This document shows positions 43,953-54,962 of a DNA stretch of 64,000 bases, piece after piece. The translations under genes were made by a program, and so were the position numbers. This DNA comes from Babylonia areolata (Eukaryota; Mollusca; Gastropoda; Neogastropoda; Buccinidae). The notes beneath the pieces were generated by a model. That model made no database searches. It was not told where the DNA came from and saw nothing but the letters and a program-made list of their open reading frames with translations. Location: NCBI RefSeq assembly GCF_041734735.1, contig NC_134887.1:28229748-28293747 (forward strand), read 5' to 3'. Each line of letters starts with the position of its first letter. The first letter of the stretch is position 1.

Positions 43953-44965
43953 AGATGGTTTGAAATGATAATGGTGCGCCTCCGCCTGTGTGTACCCCCT
44001 TTACACCTTAGTGTATACCCCTTGTCACTTGAATTCGAAACTACTACACCCATTCAGAGAAAAATCTAGAGATCGCGTAAAAGTAAGTGTGCGTCACTCG
44101 CAGACATAGTACCAAATGACGTAGCACGACCTATTCGTTCGGGACTGCAAATCGTTATATATCCAATCTAAATGTCGTGGACATGATATCCAAGACACCC
44201 GTGTGCATTGACAGCTAAACAACAAATTTCACACCCAGAGAAGATCACTAGCTTACAGCGATTGAACAAGGGCTCGTATCCACGGAGAGAAGTTAAACAA
44301 ATCACCATAGGCACAACGCGCAAACACAAATGAGATGGAAAAAAAAAAAACAAAACAAAAAACACTACAACTACACATCTGTAAGAGAACCATTGGCTTA
44401 CAGCAGAAAACAACGAACTTCATTCTCAACGAAAATAAGCATTGTCAACAGAAAAAAGCTTTCCATTGGAAACGACAAAGAAAAGCTAATCAAACTAAAA
44501 CAAAAACAAAAACAAAAAAAAACGGATCTGAGAAATCTAGAAGGGGAGGCAAAAACTTCTCCGGGGAAAATAACGGATGGAGGACTCAGCTTGGACCGTC
44601 TGGAAGATTGCGAGTTGAAAACCTCAAGGGTCAACCCATCTACAGAGCTTGCTCGGGACTGTCTAAGGAGACTGCCAGCAAAAGGGCAATCAGTAACGGC
44701 ACGAATAATCCAACCGGGGACTGCCAGGAAGCCTACACACGAAAGAGAAAAGTGAGGAGAGAACGGGAGGCCGAACGAACCCTCATCACCTTCATAGGGT
44801 ACCAGAGAGGTCGGCCATCTGAAAACAGCATATGTAGTTCAGAATGAACGAGATTGGTATGAAGCGACAGTATCGGCAACCATACATTTGACGAAACCAC
44901 CAAAAGGTGAGAACGTTGACTGACTGACTTCCGATCGTGTAAACTGAGATCTAATAATATGTATT
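43950..44965. other. Unassigned, A-rich DNA
   Basis: Overlapping Lys-rich frames at 44330-44847 come from an A-rich stretch and have no recognisable domain. Confidence 0.35.
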
Positions 44966-44969
44966 CTTC

Positions 44970-45515
44970 CGATGGATCCAGACACACCCAGAGAAATGTC
45001 ATGTCCTGAAACTGGGGAGAAATAAATCAGGGGCAGTGTACCAGATGAGAGGGAAGAACACTGATGGCGAACCTTGTCCAGTCAACCTAATAGAGAGTGA
45101 AGTGGAGAAAGACTTTGGTGTCTACTTAGACAACAAATTCTCATTCAAAGACCATGTGGCTCAAGCAACGTCAAAGGCCAATAGGATGTCAGGAGTGATA
45201 CGACGAACTTTCGACCACCTGTCAAAAGAGACATTCGTCCAGTTATACAAATCTACTTTGCAGAACGTGTTATCAACACCTGGAACTTTCAGACTAAGTA
45301 GTTACAGCACCAACAGTCAACACATTTAAGACCAGACTGGATGCCCACTGGGCAAACCTGCTGACACTATAATCCTGCTTGCTGCGAATAGGTAGGACAA
45401 TAAGACCTGTATCGACGCGTATGCAAGTAGTAGTCCAATTCTGACGGTGAACAGGCCTTATAAAAGGCCTCAAGCACCACAAGTTCAAGTTCAAGTTAAA
45501 GTTCAAGATTCGATG
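44970..45515 (+). mobile_element. LINE RT C-terminal fragment with (AAGTTC)n tail
   Basis: WIQTHPEKCHVLKLGRNKSG at 44970, EKDFGVYLDNKFSFKDHV, then RTFDHLSKETFVQLYKSTL at 45210. After a deletion comes APTVNTFKTRLDAHWANLL at 45305, then a stop. The element ends with 'gccttataaaaggcc' and repeated aagttc at 45480-45510. This is the CR1/L2-type late RT layout. It is truncated on its 5' side. Confidence 0.8.
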
Positions 45516-45519
45516 GAAG

Positions 45520-46770
45520 CTCAAAGATTCGTTTGGAACCAAAACGTGTGTCATGTTCTTGTTGCTTACAGTCCAGAAACGTGTGTCATTAGAAGACTAC
45601 CTTAAGTAAATTGACCCGTAAGTCATTGATCAGTGTCACCCTATAGCTAAAGGCACACCCAAAAGACTAAGAGAACAGAATTAGTTACGCAGTTGATCAT
45701 TGATGACATTGTTATTGAGGCCCTAAAGTGATCAGAGCTAGATAGTAAATCAAATGTGCATCCCTACAATAGTCATTACCTGTTGTTAGTTGTTTGATTA
45801 ATTGATGGAAATGATAATTATTACTTGATTCATTGTTGAATTGTACTGCGACCTGACTTAACGCTTGACGTGACGGCGGGGACGAATGGGAGATGGAAGT
45901 TATTCTCATCTATCTCCACCATATTCATTTCATGTTGAATATTTATTGTGCCCGGAATGAATACAACACTATAGCACACGGTGTTAAGTGACGCAACAAT
46001 TACTAACACCCAGGAAAAGAAAAGTTAGGCTCAATGATTGAAGTACATACAGTTCAAACAAGGAAGGGAAAGGTTGCATTCACAAACAAAAGATTATAAT
46101 CATATCAACATGTCATACCCCTTTAACTTGTTTGTATTGAGAACTGTCATGTTCGTACGTCTGTTGTCCAAATGTGGAATTAAAAAACACACCCAAAAAA
46201 CAGTAGGAAATCTAGCTGCAAGTAGAGTGTCACCAGGCGTGTGGATAGGACTGAAGGAGCAAGGACAAAATACAAAGAAAGGGAAGAAAAGAGACAATTC
46301 TTCAAACAGGTGGTCCCAAGTTCGGATTCCAAGTTTCGGGTTCCGAGTTCCGGACTCCAGTATCAACTTTCTGGACTCCTATTCCCAATTGAAATCTCCA
46401 GTGTCAAGCTTCAGACCTACGGGGAAGATCGTAGGAGACAAAAGTTGTCCTCAGGCTGCTGAATGCATCTCCTACTACAAGAACGAACCGAGTAAGAAAA
46501 AGATGAGTAATTAAGTCGTAAAGAAAAAAAAATATCAAAAAGAATCTTTTGTGAGTCCAAGTGACTGAAGTGACATTCTAGTTTCGCCTTCCAGTAGTGA
46601 TAGATTTCTTTTACTTTTCTTTTCTTCATTTATTTTTGTTTCACGTCGTACTGAATTGTAATTGTGTTACTGCTTTGGTGAGGAATGATTCCTTAATCAA
46701 CCTGCGTGACACCCCTGTCACCACCGTTCCTACTTCACACAGGTAGATTATCCCAGTTATTAAAAAGTTC
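45520..46770. other. Non-coding DNA
   Basis: No element recognised. A frame at 46038-46514 lacks known motifs; a 'ttcggattccaagtttcggg' style internal repetition lies at 46318-46372. Confidence 0.35.
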
Positions 46771-46772
46771 GA

Positions 46773-46774
<2 letters not shown>

Positions 46775-46822
<48 letters not shown>
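46775..46822 (+). repeat. (TC)n at the 5' junction of LINE A
   Basis: Pure TC run of about 24 units directly before the 5' leader of the CR1/L2-like element. Confidence 0.97.
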
Positions 46823-46827
<5 letters not shown>

Positions 46828-47249
46828 TTCCTGTGTGTGATCATGAAAAACATCATTGTGTAGATCAAGTGGATACTTTTCTGTGTCAACTGCTGTAAAA
46901 AGTTTTTTTTTTGATTTTACACATTATCGTGTGTTATTGGGTGTTGTTCGGTGATCGCACTTGGACACACAAGAGTGCGCATGAACTGTGGCTGTGCAAT
47001 GTGAACACGTTATACTTGTCAGCTGTTGTGAACTGTGTGTGGCTGACTGTGCTGTTCAGTGTGACCCTGTGTGGTAGGATAACTGTGTGCATATGGATAC
47101 CATACCACCTCATGATGGGATTTATTTGTGAGTAACCTGGTGTATTGTTCCGGCGGTGACAGCAAGTGAGTTATGTGTATTGTCTGTGTGTAAATTCCTT
47201 TTTATGATTTATATTTTCTTATCCACCGTAGTCCGTTTTATTACTCATT

Positions 47250-49300
47250 ATGATGGCTGAATCTATTTCCCCTTATGGAAAAACCATTAACAAACTACAG
47301 CCCACTATGGACATCATTCAAAAACGTTTTACATGTAGCAAAGACGAGCTCTTGGTCTGGAGGAACAGTTTGTTATATCGCTACCTAGCCATTCAGGACA
47401 CTGAGATTTCCGTTCAGCAAAGTGACTTTGATTCCAGTGATTCAATATTAAACTTCTCGTCACCAGTGGTTTCTCTGCCGCCACCACCACCTCTTTCTAA
47501 AACAGTTATTCGTATTCTTCATCAGACCTCCAAATCTATTACTATATCCCTGTATTTTTCTTCACAGTCTGCAGGAACTCTGCTTTGTCAAGGTGTTGAC
47601 TGCCCGAGGTGGGACTCTGATGAATGTGAAATCTTAAAAGATTTTATTTCCACTTTTACTCAAGATAAGAATTGTGAAAAACTGATGTCTTCATTAATTC
47701 AAACTCCTGTCAAGTTCATTAGTAATTTCCATGGAACACCAATGTTAAAAAATCCTACCATTGACTTATCTCTCATGACAACAATATCAGCAGTGCCAGC
47801 AGTGGACACACCCCCTCTCCAAACACCACACCTGCTCTTGGAGTCTGGAACGGACGACCCTGCAAGAGAAAGAGTCATCCTCCTCCCACTCACCCCGACA
47901 GTGCTACCCTGTGAGCAGCAGCAAGAGACTGAACCCAAATCCCACAGGAAGTCTACCCCTGTGGGTAAAAGGACAAGAAAGTAGTGCAAACGAACACTTT
48001 ATCCTCCCCCTCGTGTGTCATCTGTGTGCAGCCCATTTCCCAAACTGTCCAACAAAGTTGTTCTTTTGGAACAGCAGCTAGAAGCGGTGACCAGTGCACA
48101 GTCCGTACTGGAAAGTAACTTCAAGTCTGTGGTTGAAGACGTCAAAACAGTCACCAAAAACGAACTACGTGTAAATGTTTGTGAAAAATTTGATGCCTTA
48201 GTTTCCAGAATAGATTAATTAAAAACACACATTAATGATCTGGAAAAATGTAACAAACAACTCACAGAAGAAAATGGGTCCATAAAAGCTCAGCTAGGGT
48301 CCCTCCTGTCAGAAGTAAAAAAAAAAAATAAAATCGACCCCAAAAGAAAGTGTATCAACCTTCTCACAGACTGTCAGATGAAATACATCACAATCTGTCA
48401 AACAAGGCCAGCAGTGTGGATGTTGATACTCAAACTGAAGATACCCAGTTCTCCATGTAACAGTGATGGTCAGACTGTAACAACAGTCCTTACCCGGTCC
48501 TGAAGATGGACCACAGACTGATTGTCAGTCTTTGTCACAACCACCCTCCATTTTGTCACTGACGGGAGACAAATCCAACATATGCATTAACCCCCCTGCC
48601 CCGATTCAAGCTGATACGGATGATGATGCTTTGCAATATTCTGTTTCCACTGCAAACGCATATTCCGCACTGTCAGAAAATACTCCAGCAGCGCACTTAA
48701 CACTGCCTCCTGTTGAGGTAGTTGTGAGTAAGGATAGCTGCCTCCCACACCCCAAATCAAGCCCCGGTGAAATTCTGGCTCACATGTCTATCCCCAAGAG
48801 AGCAACAATGCTACTTATCGGAGACTCCATCATACGCTTCATAAATCCAAAACGCTTTCAACAACAAGAATTTTTATTCAAAATATGTGTACCAGGTATG
48901 ACTGTTAGAGATCTCCACACCTGGCTGCAGTCAGCCCCCACAGCCCCTGATCTGAAAGACGTTATTGTCCATGTCGGCATCAATTCGTGTCCGTTTGGCC
49001 CTGTGCCACTGGAGACATGGTCCGAGCTCATGGCATTATGTCTGAGAAAGTTTCCAAAGGTACAGGTGACCTTTAGCTCCATCCTACCGGCAAAGGGAAA
49101 ACACCATTTCAACAACAGTATTGCCCCAGCAAATCGTTATATGCAAGAAGCATGTACTCGATACAATGTAAATTTTATTGACAATTTTCCCCTGACGCAA
49201 ATCTGTACAGCAGTACAAATCACCCCAATGCCAGGGGCACTGCGCGTCTGGCGGAAAATCTGAAAAGGCTGTTGTGGACATTTTCATATTCGGATGACAA
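47250..49300 (+). pseudogene. LINE A ORF1: coiled coil and SGNH esterase, broken
   Basis: The N-terminal part (47250-47984) has a Cys-bearing middle (CQGVDCPRWDSDEC). It runs past an in-frame TAG at 47982 into a coiled coil (LEQQLEAVTSAQSVLESN, LEKCNKQLTEENGSIKAQL, to about 48320). After a frame change comes an SGNH/GDSL esterase: block I LLIGDSIIRFINPKRF near 48815, a VHVGINS block near 48970, and in the next frame NHPNARGTARLAENL near 49220, which carries the expected catalytic His. Esterase-type ORF1 is known from CR1-like elements. Breaks seen: the TAG, a TAG-type stop near 48218, one shift before 48532 and one near 49220. Confidence 0.75.
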
Positions 49301-50169
49301 CATTCCACAAGATAATCGTTTGTCATTCCGATCAGGGTACAGATCCTCACAAGGGTACAAACATTCAAAGCCTTCTGTCCAGTTTTCTTATTTTCCCAAT
49401 GTAAATCAAAATAACTTGGATAATCAGGTTCCCGCCCCTAGAGTTCAACAATCAAAACCTCTTCCGCCATCTGTCTACTCATCCTATCATTATCCACCAC
49501 TGATTCAAAATCCCTGTACCAAAGATAATCTTGTCCCTTCGTCACAAACAGACACTTCCATTCCTCTCTCACGCCCTTTCCTGTCGAATTCCACTCCCGT
49601 TCTACATCAGTCAGAAAGTCATGTGGAGACATACAGCCCCCCTCCTCCCGCTTTCCCCGGGCAACAAATGCACGGATGGTCGAGCTCAGTATCCCCAAAT
49701 CGTTTTCACCCTGATGCTGAGCGGTTGTTGTTGATGGCCTCAAAGTTACTGTCACAACAAAACGCATTCCCTGCTCATCAAACACATTAGCTACATTTTT
49801 TAATTTAATCGTTTGATTACTTGTGAACATGTGTGAGTGAATGTATGCATATGCAAGTGAGGATGTGTGATTTGTGGTTTTGTTCTTTTGTCACATGCTG
49901 CATTTGTATGGCTTATCTTAAAACTCACATGTGTCACTGTATGCCGGAACAAAAGATGTGGCTAAGTTCATAAGTAGATTCACGTTGTGTTGAATGCTTT
50001 CCGTTCGAGGTACCTGGCTGAACGGCAGCTACAGGACATCCTGCAACAGTGTACAAACACTGCTGCCTTTTGTTGTCTCTTTGTATAGTTGATCTTCCTA
50101 ACAAGTTTGATTTACACTATTTATACCTTTAGTGCACTATTTGATTATCTTTTCTAATTATTTGTACTT
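49300..50169 (+). other. End of ORF1 and spacer in LINE A
   Basis: An open frame from 49272 to 49790 continues the esterase frame after the shift as a Ser/Pro/Gln-rich, low-complexity C-terminus (SRPFLSNSTPVLHQSESH). After it, about 380 bp lead to the start of ORF2. Confidence 0.5.
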
Positions 50170-52925
50170 TTGCGTTGCATGCATTATTCTTCTGTCCTGA
50201 CAATTATAAACAATACGCGTAATCTTTGGCCATCAAAAGATGGCTTGAGAGTTGGGTATCTCAATATAAATCATGTGGTAAATAAATTAAGTGATGTGTC
50301 CCATATATTGTATAATTCTGGTAAAGGCTTTCATATATTTGGTTTCGCAGAATCAAAATTATATCAGCACATATCTGACTCATAACTTATAATGCAAAAC
50401 TACCATTTTATTCGCAAAGATCCAGTAAATCCGAAAGAAACAGGTCTGCTTGTATACGTTCATCAAAACATTAATTTTAGGAGACTTGAAGCACTAGAGA
50501 ATTATCACGTGGAGTCAGTGTGGATTGAAGTTCAGTTGAAAAGATCAAAACCAATTGTATTAGGTTTTATTTATAGAAACCCCGCTGAACGTGTAGATTG
50601 GACTGATAAATTTACAAATATGATGGATGATCTTTTGATTTCGCAGGTATCTGATGAAATTATCTCAGTGGTGATTTCAGCAGAGATTTGATGAAATTCA
50701 GTAATGCTTGGACTAATATTTATGAATCATTTAATCTAACTCAGCTAATTGACAAACCCACAAGGATTACTTCTACATCTGCAACACTAATTGATCATAT
50801 GTATGCTTCCTCGACTAACAATATAATAGAATTGTGCTCACCAACATTTGGATGCAGTGATCATTTACCAATCTGCTTCACATGGGCAAAACGTGGCATT
50901 AAAGTTCCCCCAAACTACCATAAGATTATTAATTATAGAAGTTTCTCATGTTTTGATAAAGATCTCTTTTTGTTTGATTTAATGAATTCCTGTTTGCCAT
51001 CTGTTTACCAGTTTACCAATCCTGACGAAGCACTTGAAGTCTGGTATCACAATTTTCTAAATGTTTATAACAAGCATGCACCATTTAAAACAAAACGTGT
51101 CAAAAATTATCCACAGAAACCATGGATGACTCAAAGCATAGCAATCGAAATCAGTCAGAGAGACGAGCTTTTAGATAAGGGGAATCAAGAGGAATTCAAA
51201 ACACAAAGAAATAAAGTTAATAGTTTAAAACGTTCAGCAAAAATTAAGCATTTTCATGAAATGATTTCCTCTAAAGCTGACAGTAGATCGATGTGGAGAG
51301 CTATCAATCAGCTAACCAATAACAACAAAACTTCACAACACCCAATACCCAAAGATATCTCTGTGGAAAACCTAAATAGTCATTTTTGTAATATATCCAG
51401 GTCTACGATAAAATCCAACAAAACCCACGTTAATCAGTTAGATGTTCTAGAAGATTTCTGTTTGTCCAAAAATATCACATCCACTTTGAACATTCCCCCT
51501 ATGTGTGTACATGAAGTATATAATGCTCTTGTTCACTTAAAACAGACAAATACAAGAGGACGTGATGACCTAGACGGAAAAATTTAAAAAATGGCTGCTC
51601 CAATTATCGCTGAAACACTGACTTACGTTTACAATTTATGTATATCAAAAAATCAGGCCCCAAAGGCATTTAAAACTGCGAAAGTTGTACCCATATTTAA
51701 GAATGGTAATCGTTCGGATCCCTCTAATTATAGGCCAATTTCTATATTATCTATACTATCTAAACCGTTAGGGAATCATTTGAAGAAACATATACTCAAC
51801 CATTTCAATGAATTTAGTCTGTTTCACCCAAATCAGTCAGGATTTAGGCCTAACCACTCCTGTCATACAGCACTAACCAACCTCGTTGATCAGTGGCTTA
51901 CTAATATTAACAACAACGAAATAACAGGTGTTCTTTTTGTAGATTTTGCAAAGGCATTTGATGTTTTTGATCACACTCTTCTTATCAGAAAACTAAAAGC
52001 ATATGGGTTATCTCACAATACTTTAAAGCTAATGTCTTCGTTTTTGTCCAACAGAAAGCAAATGGTTTCAGTTGATAGAGTCAAATCTCAGCTGTTACCC
52101 ATAAGTTACGGTGTTCCCCAAGGTTCTGTTCTTGGACCTATTTTATTTTCAATTTACATTAACGATTTACCCCTCTTTATTGAACCACCTTGTGAGTTAT
52201 TTGCAGATGACACAACGATACACACTAAGCATCATAGAACAGAAAGGGTATCATCATCCTTGCAACAAAGTATTAATGATATAGTAACATGGTCTGAACT
52301 TAATCATATGTGCTTACACCCGCAAAAGACGAAATACATTGTCATTACCACAAGGCAAAAGCGCCAAAACCTACTACCCACTCGTTCTCCATTGTATATC
52401 AATGGCGTAATGATTGAGGAAGTCAGTCATCACAAAGTACTTGGTCTTATTATTGACAGTAACTTGTCATGGTTTCAACATGTTATGATGACTTGTAAAA
52501 CTTTATCCAAAAAGATTCATCAACTTTCTAGAATCAAGCATTTCTTGAACAAGCATTGCCGTAAATTATTTTTCCATGCTTATATCGAACCACATGTAAT
52601 TTATGCCACAACAATATGGGATTCTGCCAGTGAAAATGTTTTAAAACAACTCATGAGTCTACATAGAAGAGCCTTAAAGCTGATGCATCTGAAATCTTCG
52701 TCATTAACTGTCTCATATTACAAAGATTTAGATATTCTGCCATTTAAATGGAAACTCATTCATAATAAGGCGCTTTTCATGTTTAAGATCATGTCTGGTT
52801 TTGCTCCTCCATATCTGAAACAGCGATTCCTTACAACTACTATACGTAACAACAACAAGATCATGGTACCACTGCCAAGAATTCCCTTTCGAGGGCTGGA
52901 GAAAGCAATTGTTTGCTTACTCTAA
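50170..52925 (+). pseudogene. LINE A ORF2: endonuclease and reverse transcriptase, three breaks
   Basis: APE endonuclease: LRVGYLNINHVVNKLSDV at the start, FGFAESKL, FIYRNPAERVDW, GDFSRDL (catalytic GDFN with Asn changed) and GCSDHLPICF. RT: VVPIFKNGNRSDPSNYRPIS, NQSGFRPNHSCHTAL, VLFVDFAKAFDVFDHTLL, YGVPQGSVLGPILFSIYIND and catalytic LFADDTTIHT near 52195, then KVLGLIIDSNLSW and RRALKLMHLK. Breaks: a TAA at 50383, one frameshift near 50670-50690 and a TAA at 51585; the frame is otherwise open. The protein ends early because of the 3' deletion. CR1/L2 clade by motif. Confidence 0.85.
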
Positions 52926-53007
52926 TGCTATCGGAAATAAGATACATTCATTCATTCATTCATTTATCATTCATTTATTCCTTCCTTCATTCATTCAGTC
53001 ATTCATC

Positions 53008-53024
53008 CTCTCTCTCTCTCTCTC
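53008..53024 (+). repeat. (TC)n between LINE A and LINE B
   Basis: Eight TC units between the (ATTC)n tail of LINE A and the first base of the LINE B leader. Confidence 0.95.
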
Positions 53025-53171
53025 AGGACGACGGGTAATGGCGACCAGTGAGCAGCTCCTGTGAATCGCTGCGGGAACTTTTTGTGCGGTGTGCTGCTAT
53101 GATGGACTGTATTGTGCTAGTACCTTGTCCAGACTTTGGTAACTAACCAGTGAAAGTGAGTGTGAGGTAAA

Positions 53172-54962
53172 ATGGTGGATTTATATACTTGGAGAGCCGC
53201 CATAGGTATTTTTTGTGGACGGTTTCACTCAGGGTCAAGTTGTCATGCAAAGAGGTCACGGACATTTACACAGGTGAGCGATGGCACAGTCAGGGACAAA
53301 CATTTAACATCGACCGATGTTTTTGTTACATTTATTCTCTGTGGAGTTATCGTGGCTATCGTTGACTCTGTTTGTTGGAATGTAAATCAAATGATATCAT
53401 TTGACAGTTCATGTTTGGTGGAGCAAGAAATTTGGAAAGGAACAATGATGTGTGTTGAAGAGGGTGTGCGTGTCAGTGACAATTTGGGTCAACTTGCCCT
53501 GCACGTGCCAGTGCTCCTCTGTGTGTGCTGCGTACAACACGCCGTGTTTTCACTGCGTAGGCTGTTGCTGAGCGGCGATGTAGAGACAAACCCCGGCCCC
53601 AACACTGACGGACAGACAGAAAAAACTGTTGACTCTGACAGAGTGACAGGTACAGGGAATGTAGGAGAAGATGTGGTGAACAAATTAATGCAAGCAATGC
53701 AGCAGCAATTCAGCGAGCAAACACGATTAATTAGGAACGATCTTGGAGAAATCAAAGAAGAACTAGGTCAAGTGAAACATCAGTGTGAGGAAATAAACAG
53801 GAGATGTGACCGATTAGAGAGAGATCATAGACAGTTGACCACAACAGTGACTGACATGACTGCAGACATACAGAATCTGTTTATGGAATCAGACAACGGA
53901 AAGGAAGAAGTACAACACTTATCGGACGCAATTCAGGCAATGAGACAAGAAGTAGACCAACTTAAAACCGACACAGACAGACTAGAAGACTTTTCACGAC
54001 GTGACAACTTGCGGTTTTATGGGATTCCCCACCTTGAGCCCACTGAGACCTTTGACTCATGTGCAAGTACAGTAGTAGACGTGCTCAACACTGTTGACGG
54101 ACAGAAACGCTGGACTCCTGACGACATCGTACGAGCACACCGCACGGGACAAGCACGACAGGGACAGCCACGACCCATGATCGTGCGGTTTACAAGGTGG
54201 AGGGACAAAATGACAGTGCTAACTAATAAAGAGACAAGACAGAAACTGCAGGAAGGTGGGGTGAGGGTGGCCAATGATATGACCAAAGCACAGGCCCAGA
54301 TCGTAGCAAAGGCTAGAAGTGAGGGTAAGAAGGCCTATTTTCACAGAGGTCAGCTCGTGATCGAACCTAGATTCCCAGACAATCGATCATACGCGCAGGT
54401 CGTTGGGGGTGGGGGTAATGGTGCAACAATGTCCCGAGACAAACAGACCAATATACAAACACAAACACATCACACTCCACCCCAACAGGAAAAGAGTGTG
54501 TCTGATTCGTTCAGTCAAGGCAGGGATTCCCCTCCGCTTGACAGTGAGAAGGTGGTGACGAAGGCAGGTGACACCGTGTGGCAGAACGCTCCGTGCGGTG
54601 TGAGTGGGGAACCCTCTCCCCCCTCCCCACCTTCTCGTGCTTGTGCACGTGCAAACCAGGACCAGCGGCAGCGTGACGATAGCGGCGGGGGTGGAGATGG
54701 TGCCTCCCTCAGTGACGTCGGGGTGAGTTCAGTACGTGAACGACACGAGCCAATCAGAGCTGGCGGGAATTCCCCGATTTATGACGCTGAGTGTCACACC
54801 GTGCGTGCAACTCGTAGAGGTTCGGTGACAAGACAGGCGGGGATGCACTCTTACCTGGGGAACCCGCCACGCAAGTCACCCGCAGGTTCAGCTCGTGGCA
54901 GGGGAAGAGGTGGTGCTGTCAGTGACAGGAACACGCGTTCTTGTCATGTCAAAAAGCCATAG
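53172..54962 (+). CDS. LINE B ORF1: 2A peptide, coiled coil, L1-ORF1p-like RNA-binding protein
   Basis: Intact frame of 596 residues with a good start context (aaaATGg). Residues 1-134 include a hydrophobic segment VFVTFILCGVIVAIVD and a Cys-rich stretch. Residues about 131-143 read LLLSGDVETNPGP, the complete 2A consensus (D-V/I-E-x-N-P-G-P), predicted to make the ribosome skip the Gly-Pro bond. Then comes a coiled coil (about 165-275), an RRM-like domain starting RRDNLRFYGIP (about 277) with DDIVRAHRTG, and a C-terminal domain with MIVRFTRWRDKM and KKAYFHRGQLVIEPR, as in L1 ORF1p. A Pro/Ser/Arg-Gly-rich tail (GRGRGG) ends the frame. It probably coats the element RNA. The 2A would release the RNA-binding part from the hydrophobic leader. 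Confidence 0.9.
   Translation: MVDLYTWRAAIGIFCGRFHSGSSCHAKRSRTFTQVSDGTVRDKHLTSTDVFVTFILCGVIVAIVDSVCWNVNQMISFDSSCLVEQEIWKGTMMCVEEGVRVSDNLGQLALHVPVLLCVCCVQHAVFSLRRLLLSGDVETNPGPNTDGQTEKTVDSDRVTGTGNVGEDVVNKLMQAMQQQFSEQTRLIRNDLGEIKEELGQVKHQCEEINRRCDRLERDHRQLTTTVTDMTADIQNLFMESDNGKEEVQHLSDAIQAMRQEVDQLKTDTDRLEDFSRRDNLRFYGIPHLEPTETFDSCASTVVDVLNTVDGQKRWTPDDIVRAHRTGQARQGQPRPMIVRFTRWRDKMTVLTNKETRQKLQEGGVRVANDMTKAQAQIVAKARSEGKKAYFHRGQLVIEPRFPDNRSYAQVVGGGGNGATMSRDKQTNIQTQTHHTPPQQEKSVSDSFSQGRDSPPLDSEKVVTKAGDTVWQNAPCGVSGEPSPPSPPSRACARANQDQRQRDDSGGGGDGASLSDVGVSSVRERHEPIRAGGNSPIYDAECHTVRATRRGSVTRQAGMHSYLGNPPRKSPAGSARGRGRGGAVSDRNTRSCHVKKP
53574..53600 (+). other. 2A ribosome-skipping motif GDVETNPGP
   Basis: Codons for G-D-V-E-T-N-P-G-P, residues 135-143 of LINE B ORF1, preceded by RRLLLS as in active 2A sequences. 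All conserved positions are present. 2A-like motifs are known at the N-terminus of some APE-type non-LTR retrotransposon proteins, so the feature is credible in context. Confidence 0.9.

Larger units (their letters stand above)
46823..53007 (+). mobile_element. CR1/L2-like LINE (LINE A), almost full length
   Basis: A 5' leader of about 430 bp, an ORF1 with coiled coil and SGNH esterase, an ORF2 with APE endonuclease and RT, a compressed 3' UTR (gggctgg...aaagca...tgctta near 52894) and an (ATTC)n tail at 52949-53007. Each ORF has a small number of stops or frameshifts. The last stretch of ORF2 is deleted: PLPRIP runs straight into the 3' UTR sequence. (TC)n flanks both ends. Confidence 0.85.

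Noticed and set aside
44330-44847. Two long overlapping Lys-rich frames
   Set aside because: Two frames over the same A-rich DNA, neither with a recognised motif; at most part of a decayed LINE.
46775-46822. CRISPR-like or regulatory array
   Set aside because: Simple dinucleotide repeat without spacers, and the genome is eukaryotic.
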